From NCBI GenBank assembly GCA_016710135.1, contig JADJLM010000004.1:248001-312000 (forward strand): a stretch of 64,000 nt of DNA. The letters run 5' to 3'. Made by a program: the position numbers and the translations under genes. Positions within the stretch are counted from its first letter, which is position 1, and each line of letters opens with the position of its first letter. A model generated the notes under the pieces. That model was not told the origin of the DNA and ran no database searches. It was given only the letters and a program-made list of their open reading frames with translations. Origin of the DNA: Nitrosomonas sp. (GTDB lineage Bacteria > Pseudomonadota > Gammaproteobacteria > Burkholderiales > Nitrosomonadaceae). Shown piece after piece: positions 55,562-64,000 of the stretch.

Positions 55562-56707
55562 ATGCCTACTATTTATTTTGATCACAACGCGACAACTGCG
55601 GTTGATGAAAAGTATTGGAAGCCATGATGCTTTTTTTCGACAGAAGTATGGGAATGCATCTAGTTTGCACAGTTATGGTATTGAAGCACGACGTGCAATC
55701 AATCAAGCGCGTGAGCAAGTTGCCCATGCAGTGGGAGCCCAACCTCGCAAGTTATTTTTACCAGCGGTGGTTCTGAAGCTAATAACCTCTTTATTCGAGG
55801 CGCCGCAGATTATTTAAAGCCTTCTAGCATCGTCATCAGTGCGATTGAACATCCTTGCATCAGGATACCCGCTCAGGAACTGGCGCGGAGATCAAATAAC
55901 AGTTGGACATTGAACCAATTAACCGTCAATACGGAAGGCCAAGCATCTAGAGGGCGCGAGTAATGCAATTTCCGACAAGACAGGACTGGTATCCGTCATG
56001 CTGGCAAATAATGAAACAGGTGTTATCCAAGATGTTGCGGCAATCGCTAAACTTGCAAAAGACCAGGGTGCTTGGATGCATACTGATGCGATACAGGCTT
56101 TTGGTAAGATAGCACTGAATTTTTCTGATCTTAATGTCCATGCAATGACGATTTCAGCGCATAAAATTTACGGCCCCAGCGAGCAGCAGCGCTCATCGTT
56201 GATAAACGCCTCATCTTGAAACCTTTGATTTATGGCGGTGGGCACGAAAATGGCATGCGCTCAGGGACTGAGAATATTCCTGCAATTGTGGGTTTTGGTG
56301 TTGCTTGCGAATTGATTAAAGCGAGAGAAGCGAAGCCTCTGCTCATATTGTCCGACTTCGTGAATATTTGGAGCAAGGGCTATGCATTAGGTGCAACGAT
56401 CTTTGGTCAAAAATGCCCTCGGTTACCGAATACCTGTTATTTTGCTATACCAGATATTGAAGGGGATACACTAGTTGTCAAGTTAGATAAAGCGGGTTTT
56501 GCCGTTGCCAGTGGAGCTGCTTGTTCCAGTGCTACGCCTGGTAAAAGCCATGTGCTGGAGGCGATGGGGGTGGCGCCCATGTTAGCAAGATGTGCTGTGC
56601 GGATTAGCTTGGGACATGATAACACTTTGAATCAGATTGATGATTTTTTAAAAGCGATTAACACTATCGTTTCAGGGCTGCGTCAGTTTAATTCAATGAG
56701 CGCGTGA
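55562..56707 (+). CDS. Cysteine desulfurase, NifS/IscS-like (several frameshifts)
   Basis: PLP enzyme that takes sulfur from cysteine. Pieces in order: PTIYFDHNATTAVDE, KYGNASSLHSYGIEARRAIN, SGGSEANNLFIRGAADYL, ISAIEHPCIRIPAQEL, VSVMLANNETGVIQDVAAIA, MTISAHKIYGP (PLP Lys), GGGHENGMRSGTENIPAIVG and VASGAACSSATPGKSHVLEA (catalytic Cys in a loop like NifS/IscS). The frame breaks at least near 55610, 55760, 55960 and 56190. All catalytic residues are present and blocks are in order, so indel error is the simplest reading. It lacks the iscU/iscA neighbours of a housekeeping iscS. Confidence 0.85.
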
Positions 56708-56812
56708 TAGAATTAGCGGATTGACTTCGTTTACGGCTATCTTGTTTTTTTCAAGTAGAATAGGAACTATTTAGCCCGAGTGTTTCATAGTCATAACCGA
56801 ATAGATTGGAGC

Positions 56813-57638
56813 ATGACGTATACCATGATGAATTCAAACCGACTAAAGCAATCATATTAAGTGCTGGACAGGGCAGAAGGTTGTTACCACTTACGGAGGA
56901 TACTCCCAAGTGCTTATTATCTGTCGCAGATAAGCCTGTTATTGCTTGGCAATTGACGCATTGATCGATGCTGGTATCGATTCAATAACAATTGTAGGTG
57001 GGTTCCAAATCGGCAAGGTTGAAGCATTGATTGCTCAACGATATGCTGCTTATCCAGAGATTCGTGTTTGCTTTAATCCATTTTACGAAGTAGCAGACAA
57101 TCTCGCTAGCTGCTGGATTGTGCGCGATCGAATGGAAGGTGATTTTGTTCTTATCAATGGCGATACGTTATTTGAAACTGCTTTGGTTTCACATGTGCTT
57201 CAGTCTGAATACGCACCCATAACGCTCAGCGTTGATTATAAAGCAGCGTTTGACGAAGATGATATGAAGGTAGAACTTGCTACTGACAAATGGGTTAGAC
57301 ACGTCAGCAAATTACTGACGCCGGAACAATCTCATGCAGAATCGATTGGCTTTATCTACTTTCGCAGAGAAGGAGCTACATTGTTCCGGAATGCGGTAGC
57401 GCAGGCACTCCGTGATCCCAACAAACTTAAGTCATGGTATTTGGCCATTATTGATCAACTAGCAGGACAGCATCAGGTTAATTCGAGATCAGTGCAGGGA
57501 TTTAAATGGTGTGAAATCGATTTTATCCAAGATCTTCAACGCGCAGAAAGACTATTCTCGACTTCGGACAGTGAAATCAATCATTGTCAGCATGATAAAT
57601 CTTCATCTCGCGAAACAATTATTCCACTCCCGATGTAA
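56813..57638 (+). CDS. Sugar/choline-phosphate nucleotidyltransferase-like protein (frameshifted)
   Basis: NTP-transferase (LicC/RfbA-type fold). The start region reads TKAIILSAGQGRRLLPLTED, with the GxGxR nucleotide-binding loop, TPKCLLSVADKPVIAWQ, then after a one-base loss at ~56953 IDALIDAGIDSITIVGGFQI, EGDFVLINGDTLFETALVSH (metal-site GD) and VEGFKWCEID-like FKWCEIDFIQDLQRAERLF. It probably activates a phospho-head-group or sugar with CTP/UTP. The start ATG 56813 needs one more shift before TKAI. Donor and substrate unknown. It abuts the HIT gene. Confidence 0.75.
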
Positions 57639-57639
57639 T

Positions 57640-58088
57640 ATGGCATTTACTGTGCTTAATGGTACGATGCAGAAATTTGCGCGCCAGATACCATCATTCG
57701 TCAGTATCAACGCTGGAGCGTTTTGCTGCGACCTGCACAATTGACCTTAGGTGCTTTAATCTTAGTGGCTCACGAGCCGGTTTTTGCATTCTCTGAGTTA
57801 AGTCCTACGAGCTTCAACGAGTTGCACCAAGTAACCGGAGAAATTGATGATGCACTCAAAAAAGCTTTTGGTTACGACAAATTAAATTATCTTATGCTGA
57901 TGATGGTAGATCCTGATGTTCATTTTCATGTTATTCCGCGCTATGCAAGTTCAAGATCATTTAATGGACAAGATTTTATTGATGCAGGATGGCCTGGTGT
58001 TCCCAATTTTGGCCAAATTAACCAAACCGATAACAGCATCAATCAATTGATCATTCAACACGTTGCTGGGCACTGGAAGCCAGCTTAA
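57640..58088 (+). CDS. HIT-family hydrolase (one frameshift)
   Basis: Starts ATG 57640 (MAFTVLNGTMQKF), two bases after the nucleotidyltransferase stop. After a shift at ~57675 it reads PDTIIRQYQRWSVLLRPAQL, TLGALILVAHEPVFAFSELS and DKLNYLMLMMVDPDVHFHVI. The HFHVIPRY stretch is a HIT-like histidine triad variant (HxHxxP). Members hydrolyse nucleotide phosphates or transfer NMP. Its place beside the nucleotidyltransferase suggests joint handling of a nucleotide-activated compound. Confidence 0.75.
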
Positions 58089-58092
58089 TAAG

Positions 58093-59129
58093 ATGTCTGA
58101 ACATTCATCTGTCGACTTTCCGCTTCGTGAAGCGTATGCATTGGTTAGTGATTTAATGACGCCTAATCCATGGATCTATTGACTGATTTTTTGTTTCATA
58201 TCTTCCTGGGATGGGCGGGATTTATCGTAACGCTACAAGCAGAATTTTTCTCGATTGAACAAATTCTGGGATTTGTGATTACAGTTCTTGCTTTCTACCG
58301 TTCTGCAATTTTTGTCCATGAGCTCGCACATCTTAAAAAAGGGACATTCCGATTTTTTCGCTTGGTATGGAACTTAATCTGTGGTATTCCGATGATGATT
58401 CCTCCTTTATGTATGATGGTGTACAATGATCACCACAAGCGCGATATTTATGGAACTCATTTGATGGGGAATATCTTCCATTTGCCACGCAAAAGCCCAT
58501 TGAAATGATCCGCTACGTATTGCTCTCCTTTATTCTTCCGCTATTGCTGATTGCGCGTTTCTTATTGCTAACACCCTATCTTATTTGATTCCACCGTTTC
58601 GTAGACTCGTTTGGCGGCGTGCTTCATCATTAACGATCAATCCAAACTATATTCGAGTACCTAACGCAATTCGTAATGATCATTACTGGTGGCTGCAGGA
58701 ATTTGCAACATTTACATTTGCTGCAATCGTCGCTGGGCTAGTTATTGCAGGCTTACTTACCTTCAGGTGCTGGTTTTATGGTATGTTGCTGCGGTATGTG
58801 TTTTTATCCTTAATTCGTTAAGAACGCTTGCTGCCCACGCTTATCGAAATCCGGGCGACCATTCACTTGAACTGGCAGAGCAATACCTTGATTCAATCAA
58901 TATTCCTGGAAATTTTCTAACCGTGTTTTGGGCACCTGTTGGATTAAGGTTTCATGCAACTCATCATCTTTTTATGAGCCTGCCTTACCATAATTTAGGT
59001 AAGGCGCAGCGGCGATTGGTCAATGGGTTATCTGATAATTCACTTTATTTGAAAACGATTCGCAAGGGTTTATGGGACGCACTGAAGCGGATTTGGAAAG
59101 AAGCATCCATCGCTTCTGCCCCCCGATAA
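58093..59129 (+). CDS. Fatty-acid/lipid desaturase (about four frameshifts)
   Basis: Membrane di-iron enzyme. Pieces in order: SVDFPLREAYALVSDLMTPN, LFHIFLGWAGFIVTLQAEFF, AIFVHELAHLKKGTFRFFRL (first His box HELAH), MVYNDHHKRDIYGT (second, HHKR), EMIRYVLLSFILPLLLIARF, IRNDHYWWLQEFATFTFAAI, and GLRFHATHHLFMSLPYHNLG (third, HATHH). Shifts near 58180, 58465, 58580 and 58770. All three histidine boxes and the membrane spans are present. The substrate (lipid head or acyl chain) cannot be read from sequence. Confidence 0.82.
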
Positions 59130-59139
59130 TGCTGTTAAT

Positions 59140-59850
59140 GTGAGCGAAAAACACTCCAGACCGATAGAACTGGTTCTGCTTCGACATGGGCAAAGTATTT
59201 GGAATCAGGATAGGCACTTTACGGGTTGGAGTGATGTTGCGTTAAGTGAGAAAGGGCGGAAAGAAGCGCAACACACAGCGAGCCCATAAAAACAAGCCAA
59301 TTTTAGTTTTGATCTTTGTTATAGCTCAGTGTTGGAGCGCGCAGTTGATACACTCAACATTATACGAGCTGAGATGAAGTTAGAAAAAACTCCGATCATC
59401 CAGGATTGGCGCTTAAATGAGAGGCACTATGGCGCACTTGAAGGGCTTCAGCGATGGGAAGCAATTAAAAAATTTGGTATTTGGCCTGTTTTAGCAAGTC
59501 AGATATTGTATAAAGCAGTACCACCGTTGCTGGAAATGAATGATCCGCGCTTTCCAGGCAATCAGTTATGCTACCAAAATATCAATCAACAACTATTGCC
59601 GCGTGCTGAAAGCATGGCACAGACTCTGGAGCGAGTGCATCCGTGTTGGCAGAACGATATTCTACCGGAAATCAAGTTGGGTAAACGCGTACTCATCGTT
59701 TCACATCGAAATCTTCTGCGGACGTTAGTGATGCAACTAAATCACTTATCGCCGTGGCAAGTCATGAAGCTCTCTATCGCAACCGGTAAACCACTCTGTT
59801 TTGAGTTAGATGACCAGTTAAACGTAATCAGGAACTATTACCTTCAATAA
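59140..59850 (+). CDS. Phosphoglycerate mutase-like histidine phosphatase (frame broken)
   Basis: Starts GTG 59140: ELVLLRHGQSIWNQDRHFTG (RHG motif with catalytic His), WSDVALSEKGRKEAQ. A stop at 59290 (ASP-stop-KQANF) is followed in another reading by SFDLCYSSVLERAVDTLNII and NERHYGALEGLQRWEAIKKF (catalytic Glu), then KRVLIVSHRNLLRTLVMQL (second His). The FTGWSDVALSEKG stretch is typical of 2,3-BPG-dependent mutases (GpmA), but EAIKKFG and VLIVSHRNLLR depart from it. A role as a small-molecule phosphatase in this cluster is possible. Confidence 0.8.
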
Positions 59851-59892
59851 ATAGGGAATCAATCCAAATCAAGATTCAATAAGGATACTAAA

Positions 59893-60569
59893 TTACTGAG
59901 TTGTAAGAATGCCATCAACCAAATGCAAAATGCGTTCTGCTCGCTGAGCAAGCTGTAAATCATGTGTTACGATAATTAAACTCGCATTAGCTTTTTGATT
60001 GAGTTCGAGCATTAAATTAAATACTCCCTCAGCAGTATGTCGATCAAGATTACCTGTAGGTTCATCTGCCAAAACACAGGCCGGCAGGGTTACCAGGGCC
60101 CTTGCTACAGCAGCACGCTGGCGTTCACCGCCAGAAAGTTCTCCGGGCGTATGGATTAATCGATGACCAAGTCCAACCTGCTGCAGCATTTCCGCCGCGG
60201 TATCCATGGCTTCTTTTCTGTTCACGCGCCGAATCAAGAGTGGCATGGCAACATTTTCCTGAGCGCTAAACTCAGGGAGCAAATGATGAAATTGATAAAT
60301 AAAGCCTAATGATCGATTGCGCAGCTGGCATCGTTGGCGTTCATCGATCTGGGTGATATCTTTGACCCAATATCTTGATTTGTCCTTGGCTGGGCTATCC
60401 AGCCCCCCAGAAGATGCAGTAAGGTGCTTTTACCCGAACCAGAAGCGCCAACGATTGATACCATTTCACCTTTGTTTAATTGCAGATTTACGCCGTAATA
60501 CAGGTACTTCTAGCTTCCTTGAAAATAGCTTTTATATAAATTTTGGCAAGCGATAACTTGATTACTCAT
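59893..60569 (-). CDS. lolD: Lipoprotein-release ATPase LolD (frame broken)
   Basis: ATPase of the LolCDE complex that frees lipoproteins from the inner membrane. ATG 60569 overlaps the lolC stop. N-terminal part: VIACQNLYKSYFQGS, an in-frame TAG, then GVNLQLNKGEMVSIVGASGS and GKSTLLHLLGGLDSP with a shift at ~60400. Then ERQRCQLRNRSLGFIYQFHH and LLPEFSAQENVAMPLLIRRV (LolD-specific), signature GELSGGERQRAAVARALVTL and VLADEPTGNLD. Blocks are complete and in order; error is likely since lolD is usually essential. Confidence 0.9.
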
Positions 60570-61805
60570 AACGCAATGCCTCGGCAGGGTTAACTTTTGA
60601 TGCGCGGTAACTTGATAAAGTGTCGCTAATAATGTCAGGATAAATGACACAACTGCGACGGTTACAATATCAGATAAATGCGGATCTGAAGGAATTTCAC
60701 CGATGTAATACACTTCTTGAGAGAGAAATTGAATATTAAACATTTGTTCAATGAAAATTACAACATCACTGACGTTATAAGCCAGAATAACTCCTCCGAT
60801 AATACCCAATAAGGTTCCGAACAGACCAATCAATGTTCCTTGCACAATGAAGATTTTCATGATGCTACCGACTAGCGCCCAGTGTACGTAAAATAGCAAT
60901 GCCAGATTGTTTATCAGTGACAGCCATGACTAATGTCGAAACAATGTTAAATGCCGCAACCGCGATAATTAGTGCCAGAATGAGCGACAGCATGCGCTTT
61001 TCGATTTGGATTGCACGAAAATAATTGGTATGTTGCTGTGTCCAGTCGCTAATATAGGTATCAGGTGAGAATAAAGCTGACAATTCTCGTACTACTTTGG
61101 GTGCTTCAAACAAGTCATGCAATTTTAAGCGAACACCGGATACTTGATCAGGTTCCATTCGATAGAGCTTCTGTGCATCAACCAGGTGGATTAATGCGAG
61201 GCCTGAATCATACTCATAATGACCTGCTTCAAAAACACCGATAACAGTAAATTGCTTCAAGCGAGGTAATATACCCGCAGGTGTTACTTGACCCTTGAGG
61301 CGATATCAACACAATCTTGTCCCCTGAAAAGTACCGAGGGCTCTTGCTAATTCAAGACCGATTACAATCCCAAATTCTCCGGCTTGCAGTTGATTTAGCT
61401 CCCCCATCATCATCATATTAGAGAAATCTGCGACAGTGTTTTCAGCATCCGGTAATATTCCTCGCACGATGACGCCGCGGACGACCTGATTATAGGAAAG
61501 CATCCCTTGCGCATTAACATAAGGTGCCGCTGAAGCAACTTGGGGGTTCTGAACTGCAATATCAGCAACTTGCTCCCAATGCGTTATCGTTCCATTAAAG
61601 CTCGTGATTTGTACATGAGAAGCAACGCCTAATATTCGGGAACGCACTTCTTTATGAAATCCGTTCATAACGGACATGACAGTAATTAGAGCGGTCATAC
61701 CCAGTGTGATGCCCAGTAGTGAAATCAAGGAAATAAAGGAAATAAATGATTACGCCGCTTTGCTTTTGTATAGCGCAGGCCTATTAATAATTCATAAGGT
61801 GACAC
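60562..61805 (-). CDS. Lipoprotein-release permease LolC/LolE (about four frameshifts)
   Basis: Membrane partner of LolD, FtsX-like. The start is GTG 61805 with SPYELLIGLRYTKAKRRN. The first open part has LLGITLGMTALITVMSVMNG, then DFSNMMMMGELNQL and VIGLELARALGTFQG. The middle part has FTVIGVFEAGHYEYDSGLAL and VAAFNIVSTLVMAVTDKQSG then IAILRTLGAS. The last part has VGSIMKIFIVQGTLIGLFGT and ends RASKVNPAEALRYE at 60562. Frames break near 61735, 61285, 60880 and 60610. LolC and LolE are hard to tell apart here. Confidence 0.88.
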
Positions 61806-62064
61806 GAATGCATTCCTGAATAAGATTTAGATAATGTTATTTTCTAAGAAAAGTTATTATCAATAATGACGTTATATGGTTTAAAATTAGATAGGTTTTG
61901 TTTCTAGATGATGAATACGCTTGCTCATTTCTTAACCCAATTTATATAGCTAGTGGATATCCAAGTATTTTTGTTCAGTATAATGCTAGCAATCGGATTA
62001 TTAAGTAATTCAAGTGACTTAAATCAGCCCTTTTCTGCTCATTCAGAATAGATATTATCAGCTA
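61806..62064. other. Divergent intergenic region lolC / rsmD
   Basis: 259 bp of AT-rich DNA between divergent genes. No coding region and no clear repeat. It should contain both promoters. Confidence 0.5.
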
Positions 62065-62612
62065 ATGCCTCAAAGTGGAAAAGTTCGTATTATTGAGGGC
62101 AATGGAGAAGCCGTTTGATCTCTGTTGCGGATGAAGTTGGTGTTCGACCCACACCGAATCGAGTCCGAGAAACGGTTTTTAATTGGTTAGGCCAAGATCT
62201 ACAGGGTAAGCGTTGTATCGATTTGTTTGCTGGAAGTGGCGCCATGGGATTCGAATCGGCATCGCGCGGTGCAGAAAGTGTTGTTATGGTGGAGATAGAG
62301 AGTAATGTCTTTCAAGTGCTCCGCTCAATGAAAGAAACACTGGGTGCAGCGCAGATTAAATTGATTAAAATGGATGCGATTGAGTTCATTCGATTGGATC
62401 AAGGCCAATATGATGTGATTTACCTGACCCTCCTTTCCAACAGGATTTACTCCCAAATTATTACCTCAATTACCGCCACGATTAAATAGATCTGGGAGTC
62501 GTTTATCTAGAAAGTGAGTATCCATATCAGCAGGATGATCGTTGGATTATTTGAAGCATGGGCGCGCTGGTAAAGTTTTTTCCAGCTCTTAAAATTTGAA
62601 GGTTATGAATAA
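62065..62612 (+). CDS. rsmD: 16S rRNA (guanine966-N2)-methyltransferase RsmD (two or more frameshifts)
   Basis: ATG 62065: MPQSGKVRIIEG, shift, then WRSRLISVADEVGVRPTPNR and VRETVFNWLGQDLQGKRCID, LFAGSGAMGFESASRGAESV (SAM loop). At ~62417 the frame shifts where DPPF (catalytic N/DPPF motif) is expected; reading on gives DPPFQQDLLP and YLESEYPYQQDDR, with LKFEGYE just before TAA 62610-62612. The stop overlaps the coaD start (ATGAATAA). All motifs are present across frames. Confidence 0.9.
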
Positions 62613-63084
62613 AGTAATTTACCCAGGTACATTTGATCCCATTACACGCGGCCATGAGGATTTAGTGCGACGTGCTTCAACTTTGTTTGGAGAAGTGGTG
62701 GTTGCTGTTGCGGGTGATACCACTAAAACACCTTTTTTCTCACTTGAGGAACGAATTAGTATGGCAGAAACTGTGTTATCCGATTATATCAACGTGAAAG
62801 TAATCGGTTTTTCTGGATTACTGATGTCATTTGCGCAACGCCAGAATTCTCGAATTGTCGTTCGAGGATTGCGTGCGGTTTCTGATTTTGAGTATGAGTT
62901 CCAATTAGCAGGAATGAACCGTAGCCTCTATCCTGATGTCGAAACTGTATTTTTAACACCTTCTGAGCAATATATGTTTGTCTCCGCAACGATCGTTCGG
63001 GAAATTGCCAGATTAGGAGGAGAGGCTGATAAATTCGTCCATCCCATTGTCGCAGAACAGTTACGTAGAAAACTAAAACATTGA
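62605..63084 (+). CDS. coaD: Phosphopantetheine adenylyltransferase CoaD
   Basis: 159 aa, intact. Penultimate step of CoA synthesis (4'-phosphopantetheine to dephospho-CoA). It has VIYPGTFDPITRGHEDLVRR (HxGH-type TRGH), RISMAETVL, RIVVRGLRAVSDFEYEFQLA and ISATIVREIA-type SATIVREIARLGGEADKFVH. I chose ATG 62605 (MNKVIYPG), which overlaps rsmD, rather than the in-frame TTG three codons earlier. The rsmD-coaD-ferredoxin order is conserved in proteobacteria. Confidence 0.96.
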   Translation: MNKVIYPGTFDPITRGHEDLVRRASTLFGEVVVAVAGDTTKTPFFSLEERISMAETVLSDYINVKVIGFSGLLMSFAQRQNSRIVVRGLRAVSDFEYEFQLAGMNRSLYPDVETVFLTPSEQYMFVSATIVREIARLGGEADKFVHPIVAEQLRRKLKH

Positions 63085-63099
63085 TTAAATAAAAACAAT

Positions 63100-63529
63100 A
63101 TGGCGCTTATTATTACTGATGAATGTATTAACTGTGATGTTTGTGAGCCAGAATGCCCTAATGGAGCTATTTCCCCAAGGTGAAGAAATTTATGAAATTG
63201 ACGCGAATTTGTGTACAGAATGTGTTGGGCACTATGACATACCACAGTGCGTCGAAGTTTGTCCGGTAAGCTGTATCGTAACGAACCCTGATCTGTCTGA
63301 AAGCAAAGATCAGCTACTCGCAAAATATCATAAGTTGATTACTCGCGAGGGCGAGCTCCTCGGGAATAGCGTAACGTCTGGGTCCAAAATAGCAGTTCCA
63401 ATGCGCACAATGGTTGCACCTTCTGCTATGGCAATAGTCATATCCTCTGACATGCCCATGGATAGGGTATCAACATCAAATCCTTGCTTTTTAAGTTCAT
63501 CAAATATATTTCGCATGATTTGGAATTGA
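63100..63529 (+). CDS. YfhL-type 2[4Fe-4S] ferredoxin (one frameshift)
   Basis: ATG 63100: ALIITDECINCDVCEPECPN (first CxxCxxCxxxCP cluster), one base too many near 63176, then GEEIYEIDANLCTECVGHYD and IPQCVEVCPVSCI (second cluster with the YfhL-type insertion). The last expected family residues are near 63350 (LLAKYHKLITREG). Past that point the open frame only continues because it is antisense to yggS, so the true end is uncertain and probably lies before 63450. Confidence 0.85.
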
Positions 63530-64000
63530 TCTCGTTGTAAAGCAGTGGCCGAAGTCAGTTCAGGTACTGCCATTAAACCCCTTAATTTTAAACGTGGTTG
63601 TTGACTAATAAATTTTGCTAGTGCAATTGCATCTTCTGGTGCTATACCGCTTTTTGTAACTTCTCCACTGACATTGACTTGTACACAAACCTGTAAGGGT
63701 GGTAGCGATTCCGGCCTAGCGCTCGCCAATCGAACAGCGATTTTTTCTCTATCGATACTGTGAACCCAAGCGAAATTCTCAGCAATCGGTTTTGTTTTAT
63801 TGCTCTGAATTGGACCAATAAAATGCCACTCGATGGGAAGATCAGAAAGCGCATGGATTTTTATTAATCCTTCTTGTAGATAATTTTCTCCAAACACTTT
63901 CTGACCAGCATTCCATGCTTCACGGAGCTTATCCGGTTGATTTGTTTTGCTTGCCGCCAATAATAGAATTTCTTGTGGATCTCTTCCTGCAAGCTTTGCA
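63328..64000 (-). CDS. YggS-family PLP-binding protein (partial, one shift near the end)
   Basis: PLP homeostasis protein (PLPBP/YggS). It runs off the right edge of the window; codons up to the edge read AKLAGRDPQEILLLAASKTN, so only the first ~25 residues are missing. It has QKVFGENYLQEGLIK, EWHFIGPIQSNKTKPIAENF, VCVQVNVSGEVTKSG, LRGLMAVPE and TLSMGMSEDMTIAIAEGATI then VRIGTAI. At ~63393 a T-run shift hides the normal FGPRRYA ending, which would give a stop at ~63315, overlapping the ferredoxin tail. Function inferred from family. Confidence 0.92.
   Translation of the reverse strand, partial: AKLAGRDPQEILLLAASKTNQPDKLREAWNAGQKVFGENYLQEGLIKIHALSDLPIEWHFIGPIQSNKTKPIAENFAWVHSIDREKIAVRLASARPESLPPLQVCVQVNVSGEVTKSGIAPEDAIALAKFISQQPRLKLRGLMAVPELTSATALQRDQFQIMRNIFDELKKQGFDVDTLSMGMSEDMTIAIAEGATIVRIGTAILDPDVTLFPRSSPSRVINL

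Noticed and set aside
55562..56707. Housekeeping iscS of the isc operon
   Set aside because: No iscR, iscU, iscA or hscBA nearby; the neighbours are a nucleotidyltransferase, HIT protein and desaturase.
1..64000. CRISPR arrays, toxin-antitoxin pairs, prophage modules or known defence systems
   Set aside because: I found no regularly spaced repeat series and no cas, restriction, abortive-infection or phage structural genes; the only phage-like trace is the weak S24 motif at ~10.2 kb.

Overview
The window looks like the replication-origin neighbourhood of a moderately AT-rich betaproteobacterium, most likely a Nitrosomonas-type nitrosomonad. The evidence is the small DUF3460 gene (a betaproteobacterial family), the gene orders mnmG-rsmG-parA-parB and rpmH-rnpA-yidD-yidC-mnmE, the rsmD-coaD-ferredoxin order, and an IS load typical of nitrosomonads. 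The genus is inference; no rRNA or ammonia-oxidation gene lies in the window.

Layout. 0-7.2 kb: a CNNM/CBS membrane protein, DUF3460, a parS site, then mnmG, rsmG, parA, parB and an ADP-ribosylglycohydrolase homologue. 7.2-10.3 kb: layered IS debris (IS5-, IS3- and IS1380-type pieces, a 109-bp inverted-repeat element), a lone PII-like gene, a broken rdgB and a possible S24-peptidase scrap. 10.4-15.8 kb, minus strand: tRNA-Lys, gyrB, dnaN and dnaA, with a likely oriC between dnaN and dnaA. 16.0-34.0 kb: a surface-glycan and secretion island (Wzt-type ATPase, methyltransferase-acetyltransferase fusion, PIG-L/GT2/GT4 fusion, further glycosyltransferases, two epimerase/SDR proteins, a WbsX-RgpF protein) followed by a complete type I secretion trio (ABC, HlyD, TolC). 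34.0-38.8 kb: DUF5658 protein, then rpmH, rnpA, yidD, yidC, mnmE. 39.0-48.3 kb: a di-heme cytochrome, a NarL-type two-component pair, DsbA-like protein, typA, dsbC, a UbiH-family hydroxylase. 48.4-55.1 kb: tRNA-Met followed by an IS graveyard, including an IS3 copy carrying both an IS1111-type and an IS630 insertion. 55.3-59.9 kb: a small periplasmic protein, cysteine desulfurase, nucleotidyltransferase, HIT protein, fatty-acid desaturase and phosphoglycerate-mutase-like protein. 59.9-64 kb: lolD, lolC/E, rsmD, coaD, ferredoxin and yggS (runs off the end).

How it works together. The left and middle parts are housekeeping: chromosome partition (ParAB-parS), replication initiation (DnaA, DnaN, GyrB, oriC), tRNA-U34 modification (MnmE/MnmG) and inner-membrane insertion (YidC/YidD). 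The 18-kb island between dnaA and rpmH, genes that usually sit side by side, appears to build a surface polysaccharide or protein-linked glycan and to export a protein by type I secretion.

An important caveat: many essential single-copy genes (gyrB, dnaN, dnaA, rnpA, yidC, mnmE, lolC, lolD, rsmD) carry one or more reading-frame breaks, several in homopolymers. Density is highest from 55 to 64 kb and nearly zero at 1-7 and 16-34 kb. This looks like residual long-read indel error rather than real gene loss, so I annotate these genes over their full restored span. A few other genes (cytochrome, UbiH-family, rdgB) seem to have lost whole internal or terminal blocks, which indel error alone does not explain.
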